Shown here piece by piece: positions 33,187 through 44,300 of a stretch of DNA of 64,000 nt. The DNA comes from Ditylenchus dipsaci (taxonomy: Eukaryota; Nematoda; Chromadorea; Rhabditida; Anguinidae), in the NCBI GenBank assembly GCA_004194705.1, contig SADC01000081.1, forward strand, positions 1-64,000, given 5' to 3'. A program made the translations under genes and the position numbers. Under the pieces are notes generated by a model. It did no database searches. It was not told the DNA's origin and was given only the letters and a program-made list of their open reading frames with translations. Positions within the stretch are counted from its first letter, which is position 1. Each line of letters begins with the position of its first letter.

Positions 33187-35179
33187 CTACTTTTGAGCAC
33201 ATTTTGGAACTTCGGCTTTGATGCAGTCATCACAGGCTGGCTTCTTGATATTTTTACAAGCTTTTTTGCATGCCGCATTAGCGCAGTCGATGCATGTCGA
33301 GCCACATTTACCAGACTTGCCAACTACTTTGCAACTGTTTTGGCATTCACTGATGATCGACTAAAATTTTTGAGCTTAAAAAAATTGTTTGGGCGATAAA
33401 ATATTCAGATTTTAGTTTTACTTAATTAAGACATACAGTGTGCTTCAGAAAATACAGATATTTCGGCTAAATAAAAACTGAAAACCAACCCCTTCCCCAC
33501 CAACTCAATGAACCTGAGCCCCCAGTCAAACCAGCTAGACAGCATGCTAAGTGCACCCCCACAGCAAAGAGTATCAAAGTCGAGGGGTATGAGTTAGGGA
33601 TGTTGCGCTAATCATTATAAATATTTTTTTGTAGAAACACCGAAAGTATTTTGACGTTTCGCGGCGAAAGACCAGCACACTCCACATTGTAAGGAATCGG
33701 GTTTTCTGAATGTGCACCACCCTGTTCTACGGCTAGAGAACTCATACTCTTTGGAGGGGTGCACTTGGGCTTTTACGAATCAGCTCGGGGGAATTTCCTT
33801 TATACCAATGATATTTTTTGTATGAAAATGATTCAAACATATTTTCAGAGACGTTAGGTGAAAAAAAAATGCACTCAAAAACAGGACTTCGAATGAAAAA
33901 TTTCAAAAAATAACATTTCGGTAAAAAAGGACATTTTGACTGTTTTTGAAGTAAAAGGGTCATTTTATCCAGTGCTTGTTGCCATTTTGAAGCGAAAAAA
34001 AAAAGATTTTGACTAAATTTTCAAAAATAAAAAAAGATTTGGGGTGCCAAAAAGGAAAAATTTTTTTACAAAGGACGATTCGAAGCCCTGCACAAGAATT
34101 TTCAAAAAAATTGCTTTGGTCCCCAAGCTGAAGGGAGTGGGAAGGGGGGACTCAGGTTTCAGTGAGTGAGACGTATGTAGTGGTTGGGTCTCAGATTTAA
34201 GTGCTCCAAAGTCTGAATTTTACCGTTAAATTTTTACCATGCGGCATTAGAATGAAAATTTAATATTACTGGTGAAAAAAACTTTACTGACACAGTAAAA
34301 ACCCTGAATATAAGACCACCCCCAAAAATTCGTTCCTGCCTAGGGTTGGACACTTTTTTATCTCAATTTTCGAAAGGTTTTGCCGCTTCTGTTTTTACAG
34401 TCTGATCATAAATATCGCAAGGGTTCCGATTTTACCGACCATTTCTCAAAAACTAAAATGTTTGCCATTTAAAAAACAAAACCTGGATATAAGGCAACCC
34501 CTTCTTGAAAACAGGTGGCCTTGTATCCAGATTTCGTTTTTTAAATGGCAAAACATTTTTGTTTTTTGATAAACGATCGGTAAAATCAAAATCTTTGCGA
34601 TATTTGTTATCCGACTGTAAAAACTAGGGTTGTACAATGGGAATATTCCGGGAATATTCCCGGAACATTGGGAATATTCCCGGGTTTCGCGGTATTTTCC
34701 CCTGTATTGGGAATATTCCCGGGAATATTCCCAATGTTCCCGGAATATTCCCGGGAATATTCCCGAGTTTTCTATATTTTCGGGAATTTCTACAACTCTA
34801 GTAAAAACAGAAACGACAAAATCTTTCAAAAATCGGGGCAAAAAAAAAGTGTCCAACCCTAGGCGAGAACCAACTTTTGGGGGTGGTCTTATCCAGGTTC
34901 GACTGCAAATAAAATTTAAAGTTTAATGCTGAAATTCCAGTAATTACTGGGAGAAATCAGGGAAAATTCAGTGAATTTACTGGCCAATTTCGAATTTGCT
35001 TTGAATTGAATTTACTGGCGAAAAAAAAAATTCTGGTCAAATGCATATTTCTGATATCGCATTTCAGTCACAGCTAATTAAAATAGCTGAAAATTGGGTT
35101 TTAGGCAGGCTTACCGTCTCACTAATTCCAATAATCGAACAAAGTACAAAAATATTATAGCAAATACAAGGAATCTCAT
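33187..35179 (-). CDS. Small cysteine-rich secreted peptide
   Basis: Two exons: 35179-35115 and 33349-33187. Exon 1 encodes MRFLVFAIIFLYFVRLLEL, a likely signal peptide, and ends at a good donor (ACG|GTAAGC). Exon 2 begins after ATCAG and keeps phase (CG + T makes Arg), then gives about 53 residues with ten cysteines: ECQNSC, GKCGSTCIDC, ACKKAC, ACDDCIK, PKCAQK and stop TAG. AATAAA on the minus strand lies at 33138-33133. Predicted length is about 75 residues. The roughly 1.8-kb intron contains two MITE clusters, which is unusual for so small a gene. I do not recognise the family; secreted, disulphide-rich is all that can be claimed. The exon join is a prediction from phase and splice sites. 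Confidence 0.55.
33545..33780. repeat. AAGTGCACCCCC foldback
   Basis: CTAAGTGCACCCCCACAGCA and ACTCATACTCTTTGGAGGGG, then TGCACTTGGGCTTTTACGA. The loop is unlike the TTAGGC loop of the 16808 copy. Confidence 0.65.
33882..34090. mobile_element. hAT-like MITE related to 49479 and 53997
   Basis: CAGGACTTCGAATG and CGATTCGAAGCCCTG ends. The interior shares ATTTTGAAGCGAAAAAA with the 53997 copy. No clear 8-bp TSD. Confidence 0.6.
34293..34905. mobile_element. Tc1/pogo-like MITE hosting a nested hAT-like element
   Basis: Ends CAGTAAAAACCCTGAATATA and TATCCAGGTTCGACTG. CGTTCCTGCCTAGGGTTGGA mirrors CCAACCCTAGGCGAGAACCA. Interrupted at 34625-34800. Confidence 0.8.
34625..34800. mobile_element. hAT-like MITE, TSD GTAAAAAC
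   Basis: TAGGGTTGTACAATGGG to AATTTCTACAACTCTA, flanked by GTAAAAAC at 34617-34624 and 34801-34808. The body is GGGAATATTCCC words. It interrupts the CTGTAAAAACAGAA site of the host MITE. Confidence 0.93.
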
Positions 35180-35524
35180 GGTTTATTAATATATATTATT
35201 TTTAAGTTTAAAAAAGTGTTCCAGCACTGCTTTTGTCTTACTTATATAGTTAATTATGGCTGGTGCAAAAAGTAACTTTTTCTTTTCTTTTTGAAGTGTA
35301 ACAAACTATTGAGAAAAAAATACTTTTACTAAACACTTTATTATCAATCTTCTGCAGGAAAAAAAGAAACCTGAATATCAAAATACCCTGTTAAACTTAT
35401 TGTGCAAAACAAATCAATGGAACCAATTTTTTGGTCTAGCAACTATTACATTGCTTCAAAAAATATGCGTTAACTTTTCAATTATGGTCAGCTACAGCGG
35501 CCCTATTCACCTTCAAGGGAAAAC

Positions 35525-35665
35525 ATTTTTGCCTTGGTCCCCCCTGTTGTTTTTATTGAAAAATGCCTTGGTCCCCCCTGTCCATTATAAAAATTCATCT
35601 TCAGAACTACAGGGGGACCAAGGCATTTTTCAATAAAAACAACAGGGGCACCAAGCTAAAAATGT
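35525..35665. repeat. CCTTGGTCCCCCCTGTTG hairpin
   Basis: GCCTTGGTCCCCCCTGTTGT and CAACAGGGGCACCAAG are inverted, with an inner AAAAATGCCTTGGTCCCCCC pair. Further pieces at 7800-7860, 21918-22112, 36100-36345, 37250-37310, 55890-55920 and 57030-57125. The rest of 35180-37115 shows no gene. Confidence 0.75.
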
Positions 35666-36099
35666 TGGCCGCTACAGCTTTTCATAATAGTCAATAATCT
35701 GCTGAAGCACAAGAAGAGAAACTATCGAAGGAAAAGACCATCACAAGAGAAATTTATTTTTTTTAATGCGCCCGTTCAAAATTGTCAAAATATTATATTA
35801 TAAAAGTTCGTGCTTTTTTCAAAAATTGCATTTTTGTGGCATTATGTCTCTTTATAGATTTTATGATCATTTTTTGGAAGTTGACCACTCATTCTGTAGG
35901 CAAAAATTTCAGCTTGAAAAATAGTCAGAAAATTTATAGAAAAGACACAATGACACAGAATGATCTTTCGAATAAAAACTAGCTGAAGTGTACTATTTTA
36001 TCAGCGCCAAAAGTGCATTTTTTAGTTCTAAGCATGTTTTAGCTGTTGAAAACAATAAAATGGCAAAAAAGTGTGGGAACGACATTTTTCGAAAAATTT

Positions 36100-36345
36100 T
36101 TTTTTGGTTTGCATTGGTCTTCCTATGGTTTTTGGATCATTTTTTGCCTTGTTCCTGTATTGTTCTTTGTCTTTTTTCTGCCTTGGACCCCCCTATGGTT
36201 TTTGATATTTTTTTCCTTGGATCTTCCTATGATTTTCGGACTTTTTTTGCCTTGGTCCCTCCTGTGCTTTTTTCGATAATTTTGCCTTTGGTATTCCTAT
36301 GATTTTTGTTTTTTTTTGCCTTGGCCTCCCTTTTTTTTTTGGTTT
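36100..36345 (+). repeat. Degenerate tandem array of the CCTTGG unit
   Basis: Six or so units of about 40-50 bp of the form TTTTTGCCTTGGTCCCTCCT then GTGCTTTTTTCGAT or ATGGTTTTTGAT. Confidence 0.7.
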
Positions 36346-37119
36346 AGTTGCCTGTGTTGAATTCAAAAATATCTAAGTTTTGTAATGTGAGGCGAAAATA
36401 TAAATCTGATTTATAGCCTCATTACATTGTCAACAAAGTTTTTAACATAAAATTACAACAATAAGCAATTATAGTTTATTTTGTATAAAAAAACTTTTTT
36501 TCTTAAAATAATCTCAATACAAAAGCATTGTGAATAATTCTCACTTAAAACATCAACAATAGTGGAAAGCGAAGAATATGTCATACCCGGTGCGAATCAG
36601 CATCATCATCATTGAACAACAACTGCAACAATTTAGCGGCAAATATTTTGGTGAATAATATACAAGAAAAACGAATTTTAAGACTTTGTTCATTTTGTTA
36701 TTTACAAAATTTCATAAAGATCTGTTTAAAGTAAAAAAGTTAGGCAGACAACAGAGCTAGAAAATGACACAAACAAGAGGGGCGCAATGAAAATATTTAT
36801 TAAGAAAGATTGAGATTTATTGGAATTTAAGTTGAATTGAGCCCAGATTTATAAGAAAATGCGAGAAAGTTGGGTAAAAAATTGAGCCACAACAAAATTT
36901 AAGCATAAAATGCCCGAAAAATATGCTTTAATACAGGTTTGTAAGATGTTTACAGTTATATGTCAAATGTTGACTGTAGGAGGAGTTAACTGTAAAAAGA
37001 GTCAACTATGAAAAAATAACTGTGACATATAGAGAATTTGACTGATTTTTTGACTCGCTACAAAAATGACAACTCGCTACAAATATTCATAGTTTTCTTG
37101 CCTTATCTTGTTTGTTATT

Positions 37120-37215
37120 TAAAGGAGGAGGAAAAGCGGTTCAGGTTTGAAAATTCGGCCTCGGTGGCCCAAAAATATATCCCACATGGTAGCCCGCTAT
37201 TTATTTTGGCTTGTT
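37120..37215 (+). repeat. Truncated left arm of the tRNA-like palindrome
   Basis: TTAAAGGAGGAGGAAAAGCG, GAAAATTCGGCCTCGGTGGC, then a shortened body and GCCCGCTATTTATTTTGGCT. Confidence 0.7.
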
Positions 37216-37364
37216 TATTTTTTCCATGTTTATATTTTCCAAGCCTTAACAATGCCTTGGTCCGTGAAAAAATTTCTTGAAAAAATGCCTTAGTCCCGTG
37301 TGTTGTTTTTAAGGTGATCATGTTAAAGGTGATCATGTAAACGATAACCACCTTAACCACTATA

Positions 37365-37849
37365 CCGTATAACCTCTTTTAAACGGGCACCCCTACAGTT
37401 AACGTTTTTACAATTGCTTTGCTTTTTTAGCCCCAATATTGTTTATTTTTCGAAACGGAAGACCACTCATTTTGTAGAGCTTCACAAACTCTACAAAATA
37501 AGTGGTCGTCCGTTTCGAAATATAAATAATATTGGGGTTAAAAAATCAAAGCAAATTTGAAAAACGTTAACTGTAGGGGTGCCCGTTTAATAGAGGTTAC
37601 CGTATATTCTCTATTAGAAGGCCCCTCTCTAATAGAAGGCCTACCTTGAAGACCTATATATCAGCCTAGAAAAAGAAATTCGCAAATCTGTTTTTCGCGT
37701 TTTCTTAGTTAGCACGAGCTTACCTGATCCACTTTTAAAATTTTGGTTGAGCACGCAAAAATCTCAAAATCGACCCACATTTTTTCCGACTTTTTTAGGG
37801 TTGAAAAATAGAAGGCCCGGCCTTCTAATAGAGAATATACGGTGTACGG
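37365..37849. mobile_element. CCGTAT foldback with a second one nested at its end
   Basis: Outer copy: TACCGTATAACCTCTTTTAA to GAGGTTA, nearly the same hairpin as 50814-51054. The inner copy 37600-37842 begins CCGTATATTCTCTATTAGAA and ends CTAATAGAGAATATACGG, inserted at the TA of the outer terminus. Confidence 0.85.
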
Positions 37850-37949
37850 TAATCAGAGTGTTATTATAATCATAACGAACATGGAGCACCAAGGCATTTT
37901 TCAAGAAAAAACCACAGGGGCCAAGGCATATTTTTGCATATTATTTTGT

Positions 37950-38225
37950 GGTTAATGGCCCAAAATTGTGCGCAGGTTCGATTCCACATGGTGGCAGGCT
38001 ATTTATTTTGGCTCGTTTGACCAATGTCCAGGGTAATTGGGGTCGCTGATTCGAATCTAGGACTAAAAAGTCGAATCACCCTTAGAAATTGGTCAGGCAA
38101 GCTAAATAAATAGTGTGCCACCAGGTGGGATCGAACCTACGCATTATTTTGGGCCATAAAAACACAGACGCTAGAATATGCGTCCCTGAGGCCGAATTTT
38201 CAAACCTAAGTAGCTCTTTCCCTTC
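37950..38225. repeat. tRNA-like palindrome lacking its first box
   Basis: + arm: GCGCAGGTTCGATTCCACAT. - arm: CAGGTGGGATCGAACCTACG and CCCTGAGGCCGAATTTTCAA. Lies about 150 bp beyond the plexin stop codon. Confidence 0.75.
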
Positions 38226-38371
38226 ATTTAAAATACCATACAGTTGTATCCATCCTAAGGTGCGCTGCCCTGGCTACGCCTAAGTAAAAGAATCGTAATA
38301 TTTGGATAATATTAGACATCAAATCAAAATTGATGTAGCGAGTCATTTCTTCTAGCGCCATGTCAGAAAAA

Positions 38372-41300
38372 TCAGTAAAATCTTGAATTAGAATTAGCCA
38401 TAAGCCTTGACTTTGAATTGTAATTATCTAATGAGCCATTATTGACGACTACTGTGTCGGGCACTACTTCAATAGTGTCTAGCAGTTTTTGGAATTTCTC
38501 TGGTAATTGTTGTTGCAGGGCAAACTCATTTTGGTTGAGCTCTTCGAAAATCATCTCCTTGTTTTGGTTGACGTAGACGTAGAGCTCGTTCAGAGCACTG
38601 AAGACCATGAAATCTTGGGAATGCTCTTTGCTTTCCTCTGCCAGAAGCATGTTCATTTCCTGATCAGCAATAGAGGGCATCATTCGGATTTCATCGTAGT
38701 ACCTAAAACATATAAATTTTTTTAGAAAGATATAGATAAAATACCGTATTTCCTTTAATTGCCGCCCCGAGACGCTCATTTTTCAAACTTATCAAAATTT
38801 TGAAATTGTCAATCAATAATGGTCTTAACTCTGAAATCTTAGTCAAAAAAGAGGGGGGGGTTGTGCGTTTATTAGAGCAGGGGCGTTTATTAAAGGTGAT
38901 ACGGTATGCTAGTTTTCAAAAGATTTCCTATAGTTAATTATGGAAACAGCTAATTATTGACACAGTTATTATAGCGTCGGCCTTCCTACCTCACCTACCA
39001 CCCCCCCCCCTCCCCCGCTTTTTGACCAAATTTTCCTTATGCCTCCCCCGCTCCTCCCCCTATCCACCCCATCCGCGAAAAAAATTGGCCACCTCAACTG
39101 CCGACCATTCTAACTGCCGACCCCCAACTGCCGACCATCCCAACTGCCGACCCCAACTGCCGACCATTCCAACTGCCGACCCCAACTGCCGACGATCCCA
39201 ACTGCCGACCCTCAACTGCCGACCAATTAACAAATTCTGTCAAAAGAAGGGTTTTCTTTTTGGGTGAGGAAAGGCAAATGCTCAAAAGGTACTATACCTT
39301 TTTTCGGTGCTGCGTAGGCGTTTGTGTAAAAATGTGAGGTTTTATACATTTCTTTAACTGACGTTGACATATCCTTTTAGGTCAAAAAATCAAATATGTC
39401 AAATATTTGTTTGGGCATAGGGCAGGGTTCCCCGATCTTCTTTTTCTTTAATAAGCGGCTTCAAAATTAGCGTTTGCTTTTTTTAGTAAAACATAGTCAA
39501 GTTTTCTTTGAAATATTAGAAATTTCGACGCTAGTAGCGAATACCCCCCCCCCCCAACGATTTTCACTTTTTTTGCTTTAGTAAAAAGTACCCAAATTGA
39601 TGTCCCAGACCCCGGAAAATGTGCGCAAACTCTTCATTAGTCACAACTTCTGTACGCTGGCTTACCCCCAAACCTAAGGGCTAAGCCTAAACTTGTTGTT
39701 GGCAAGGGTAGTTACAGCAATTTTTAAAGGTCGGATGCTTGAGGGGGGGGGGGGTTATTCGCTACTAGCGCCGAAATTTCGAAGGCGCTCACTCAAAAAA
39801 TGGAGATCTGGGAACCCTGGGACATAGGGGCATTTGAGTTACTCTGTGCCCTTTTTTAAATTCGCGCCTTTGATGCATGTTTTTTTATATTTTTTTTACT
39901 TAGGCTTAGGCCTCAGGCTCAGGGTAGGCCAGCGTAAGCTAGGCGGGACTAAAAAATGTATTACGAACTGCAAGACAAACGAAAATTCAAAGAAGGTGAG
40001 AATTCGAAAACGGGCACAAAGTACCGTATTTCGTGTAATAAACGCCCCCCCCCCTCGTTCAAAATCGTGTTCTTGGTAGAGATGAAGACAGGACAGGATC
40101 CTGTCCTGGTCCTGGTCCGTCCTGTTCGAAATTTATAAATAAAACAAAATCCTGGTCCTGGTCCTGGTCAAATTAAAAAATCCTGGTCCTGGTCCTGGTA
40201 TTTCGGCCAATCCTGGTGGTCGAATTTGGTAAATATACCGTATTTACTGTATTAAGTCCCCATGGGGAGTTATTTTTTAACCTCTAAAAAATCGAAAAAT
40301 TTGAGGTCGATTTCGAGATTTTGGGGTGCTCAACCAAAACCTGAAAAGTGTAATCAGGTAAACTCGCGGCAACTAAGAAAACGCAAAAAACGGATTTGCG
40401 AAATGTTTGCTCTAGGCCATAGTTGGATCGCCGCCGCCGCCACGCCGCGCCGCCGCCGCCGCCGGCGGCGCCGCCGGGCGGCGGCGGCAAAATATGAGGT
40501 GTCGCCGGCGGCGGCGGCTGCGCCGGCGGCTGAAAATGAGGTCGGCGGCGGCGGTGGCGGCGGTGAAATTTAGCAAGGTTTTTGCGCCGCCGGCGGCGAC
40601 GCCGGCGGCGGCGGTGGTGTTTGCGACGCCGCCGGCGGTGGCGGCGGCGGCGGTGGTTTTTCAAAGGCGTCCAACTATGCTCTAGGCTGAGATATAAGGT
40701 CCGTAGGGTGGGGACTTATTAGAGGGTGGAAAGTTACGAAATCCTGGTTTTTGGACCAGGATCCCGACCAGGATCCTGGTTTTTAAAATTTCTAATCCTG
40801 GTCCTGATCCTGGTCTTGGACAGACCATAAAATCCTGTCCTGAAATCCGTCCTGGTCCCGTTTCTTCATCTCTAGTTCTTGGCATTGTGTTTTTGACCCA
40901 CTTTTTGAATACTTCTCTTAGGCAAATTACCCCTCAATTTTGTAGCCAGTGAGATGAGCTACAAAATGAGGGGTAATTTGCTTGAGAGAAGTAATCAAAA
41001 AGTGGGTCAAAAACACAACGCCAAGAACACGATTTTGAACGAGGAGGGGGGGAGGCGTTTATTACAGGAAATACGGTAACTTAAACGACGGCTGTAAGTA
41101 CTTCCCCTCCAAATTATTCTTTTACCCTCCAAATCATTCATTTATCCCCCAAATCGTAAAAATGAGTATTTCTCGGTGTTCTTATGTCGTAATTTTTTTT
41201 CTTTTGATCATCATGTAGCTCTGAATCTCTAGTTTTTGATAAGCTATCAACTCAACAAAAAACTAAGATTTTCGGTACAAAAAAAGCAGTAGCTCTCGAA

Positions 41301-44300
41301 TAATTTTAGAATAAATAAAAAAAAAACTAAGATTCGGGGGGGGGGGGGGCGAAATAAGTAGAATTCTTATAAATAAGTAGATATGGGATCCCTGGGTTAG
41401 TGACTTCCCAGAGTCAGAATTTCATAAGAAATCTGATACAAATATTTTCACAGAAAAATTACGTAAAAAAAAGAAGTATACTTCGACAGTTTAATAAAGC
41501 AAAAATGAGTACTTTTGAAGGGTAGGATGGCATGGAGTTGCACATCGTTCGATGTTTTTTAACTTTTATGCTAACTCAAGTATACCTTTTCTCTGTAGGA
41601 TATTCCGAAAGAGCCTATAGAAATGTGCTTTGCAGAGAAAAATTTCAGCAAATATCAATCAGACCAATCAAAGAAAAGTCCAAAATCATGGATTCTAGAC
41701 AAAAAGCACTCTTTGACGTGCAACTCAACTGCAGTAGCTGTTTAACCTTGCGTTAATGATCTTCTTAAATTAATAATAGCCTAAGGATCATTTTGACACT
41801 AAACTTGTAAATAAGATATGGAAAAAAAGTTTAAAAATATGGTGTGCACCCAGTGGGATTCGAACCTGTGACCTAGGCGATGAGTACATGAATGTTCCCA
41901 CAGGCTCTCTCCTGTTATATCCAAAACTGTTACATCTAAAAATGGTTCTAGTTTTATCCGGTTCTCGCCAAAAGTTCTAGCACGGTTCTAGCTTTTCATT
42001 TTAAATTTTGTTATTTTTCATATAGTATTAGAAGGAAAGCCTGAAGTATTGTATCATAAATAAATTGAACTTAAAAGGCTAAAACCTTGCTGGAACTTTT
42101 GGCGAGAACCTGATAAAACTAGAACCATTTTTAGATGTAACAGTTTTGGATATAACAGGAGAGAGCCTTCCCACAAAGTATCCACACACCGCTTCAGTTT
42201 GGATTAACTTGTTACAAAAACCGATTCTGTACATTAATTTTTTTCAGTCCTTTCTACGACTGAAAACATTGTCTTTTGGTCAGAATTTGATAATTGGTCG
42301 GCAGTTGGGGGTCGGCAGTTGAATTGGTCGGCAGTTGGGGGTCGGCAGTTGGAATGGTCGGCAGTTGGGGGTCGGCAGTTGGGATGGTCGGCAGTTGGGG
42401 TCGGCAGTTAGAATGGTCGGCAGTTGTCCTTTTACCCTCCCGCGCTCTTTCCCCCGTGAAAAAAATTGGCCACAAAAAATGGAAACGTATTGTATACTAG
42501 AGCTAAAAATTTAAATTACGCTTACAAAGTTTACTTACCTATGCACCCAATTCTTGTACTTGTCAGTTTCATTAGCGAACAGTAGTTTGCTGCTGGGCGA
42601 GTCTTTGGTCAAGTTGTGTTCCTGAGTTGAGCAGGAATCCATAAGTGTCTGAGCCACAACATTAAGGGAGCCCTCTATGTTGTTGGGCTTAGCAATATCG
42701 AAGATGAAGTCAGGATTCTTGATCAGATTGACCCAAAATCGAAGAGGCAGGGCATTGCTCTTCCAAGCATGTACTACCTCAGGCTCTGCAATTCCATGTT
42801 CTCTAGCTTGGTCGTCCAGGAAGTCGAACATGTATTTTATGCAAGGCGGCATTGGACAAACTCCATTTGTGGTACTGAATTTAAAAATTTAAAAAAATAC
42901 TGTTAACTGTATAACCTTTAATAATCCGCCCTCCCTATTTCAAAAGTCGAATTTTTGGCATTGTGTTTTTCTTTCAAGACTTCTGTAACGCAAGTTACTA
43001 TTTTTTTGTAGCTTATCTCTTTGGCTTTAAAATGATGGGTGAAATGCCCAACAGCAATCTTCAAAAAATGCCTCGAAAACACAATGCCAAGAATACTTTT
43101 TTGAATAAGGGAAGGCGATTAGGGTGGTATTAAATTTGGCTCAAATCGACACCCGTCAGAAACACCCGTCAGAATTATTAAATCTCCCGTCAAATTTTTA
43201 AAAATTCTCCTTCTCAGTGTATACCTTTCAAATTTTTATTTTTCTGCGTTAACATGTAGCCCTGAATCCCTAGTTCCTGAAAAGCTATTTACTAGCTTGA
43301 TACAATTTAAAAAACGGGAGAAAAATTGAGTTTTTCAAAACTACGCCTTCTTTTAAATGAATTCTTCTCCCACTTTTCAAAATTGTATCGAACTAGTTGA
43401 TATCTTATCAGAAACTAGAGATTCAGGGCTACATGCTAATGCAAAAAATGGAAAATTTGAAAAGTATACACTTAGAACAAAAAGTTTTAAAAATTCGACG
43501 GCAGATTTAAGGATTTTGACGGTAGGTTTAATGTTTTTGACGGGTGTTTTCAGGTACAGCTTTTAATTTTGCCTCCTAATTACTGAGAAATGCCCCCTAA
43601 TTCGCTGAAAAATACCCCTAATCAGAAATTTGAAGATTTTTCTGAATGTTTATGTTTATTTTTCAAATTTTTTTGACTATCGTGTAGCCCAGGATCTCAG
43701 CTTTCTAACCAGTCATCAAACTTTATTGATTAATCACGAAAATGTACAGATTTAGGAGTAAGAATGAAGTAACTTTTGCCTTTCTCACATTTTTTCAAAC
43801 CCCTGAATTTCTACATTCTTAAAAAGATTCAGTGGAGTTTGATAACTCGATAGAAAGCTGAGATTCTTGGGCTTCATGATACTTAGAAAATTTTCAAAAA
43901 ATAAACGTAAAAATTAAGGAAAAAGTTCAATTTTAAATTAAGGCGCATTTTTCAGTAATTAGGGGGCAAAATTAAATATTACCCGGCGATTATTAGAAGT
44001 TATTATTATATGGTAGTCAACTGTAAAAATTTAATACTGTTTTTCAGATTTTCTCACCTAAATATCATTTCGAGCAAGTCTTCAATGAACTTTTGCAGAG
44101 TTCCCTTCATAGTCAACAGTCTGGTCAAATATATTTCGGTGACCATTTTGTCCTGGTTGTCTTGTGGTCCATGATCAGAAGCTGGTTTGACCAGATGGTA
44201 AACCCTCAGGGTAGAGCTATGCCCATCTTTCTGGGAGTGGTGTGAGTTGTTGAGGCCATTCCCATTGCTCAGGTTGAACCTGTTGAGGGTGGGACTGTTG

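Larger units (their letters stand above)
40024..41076. mobile_element. CCGTATT foldback, level 1 of a four-level nest
   Basis: CCGTATTTCGTGTAATAAAC and GCGTTTATTACAGGAAATAC then GG, with TA flanks. Its arms (CTTGGCATTGTGTTTTTGAC and mirror) are split by the 40077-40874 insertion. Confidence 0.9.

Noticed and set aside
34446..34926. Open frames of 136 and 98 codons rich in GIF/EYS repeats
   Set aside because: They are translations of GGGAATATTCCC words in a hAT-like MITE.
40284..40664. Arg- and Ala-rich open frames on both strands
   Set aside because: They are translations of the GCC/GGC palindromic core of a nested MITE.
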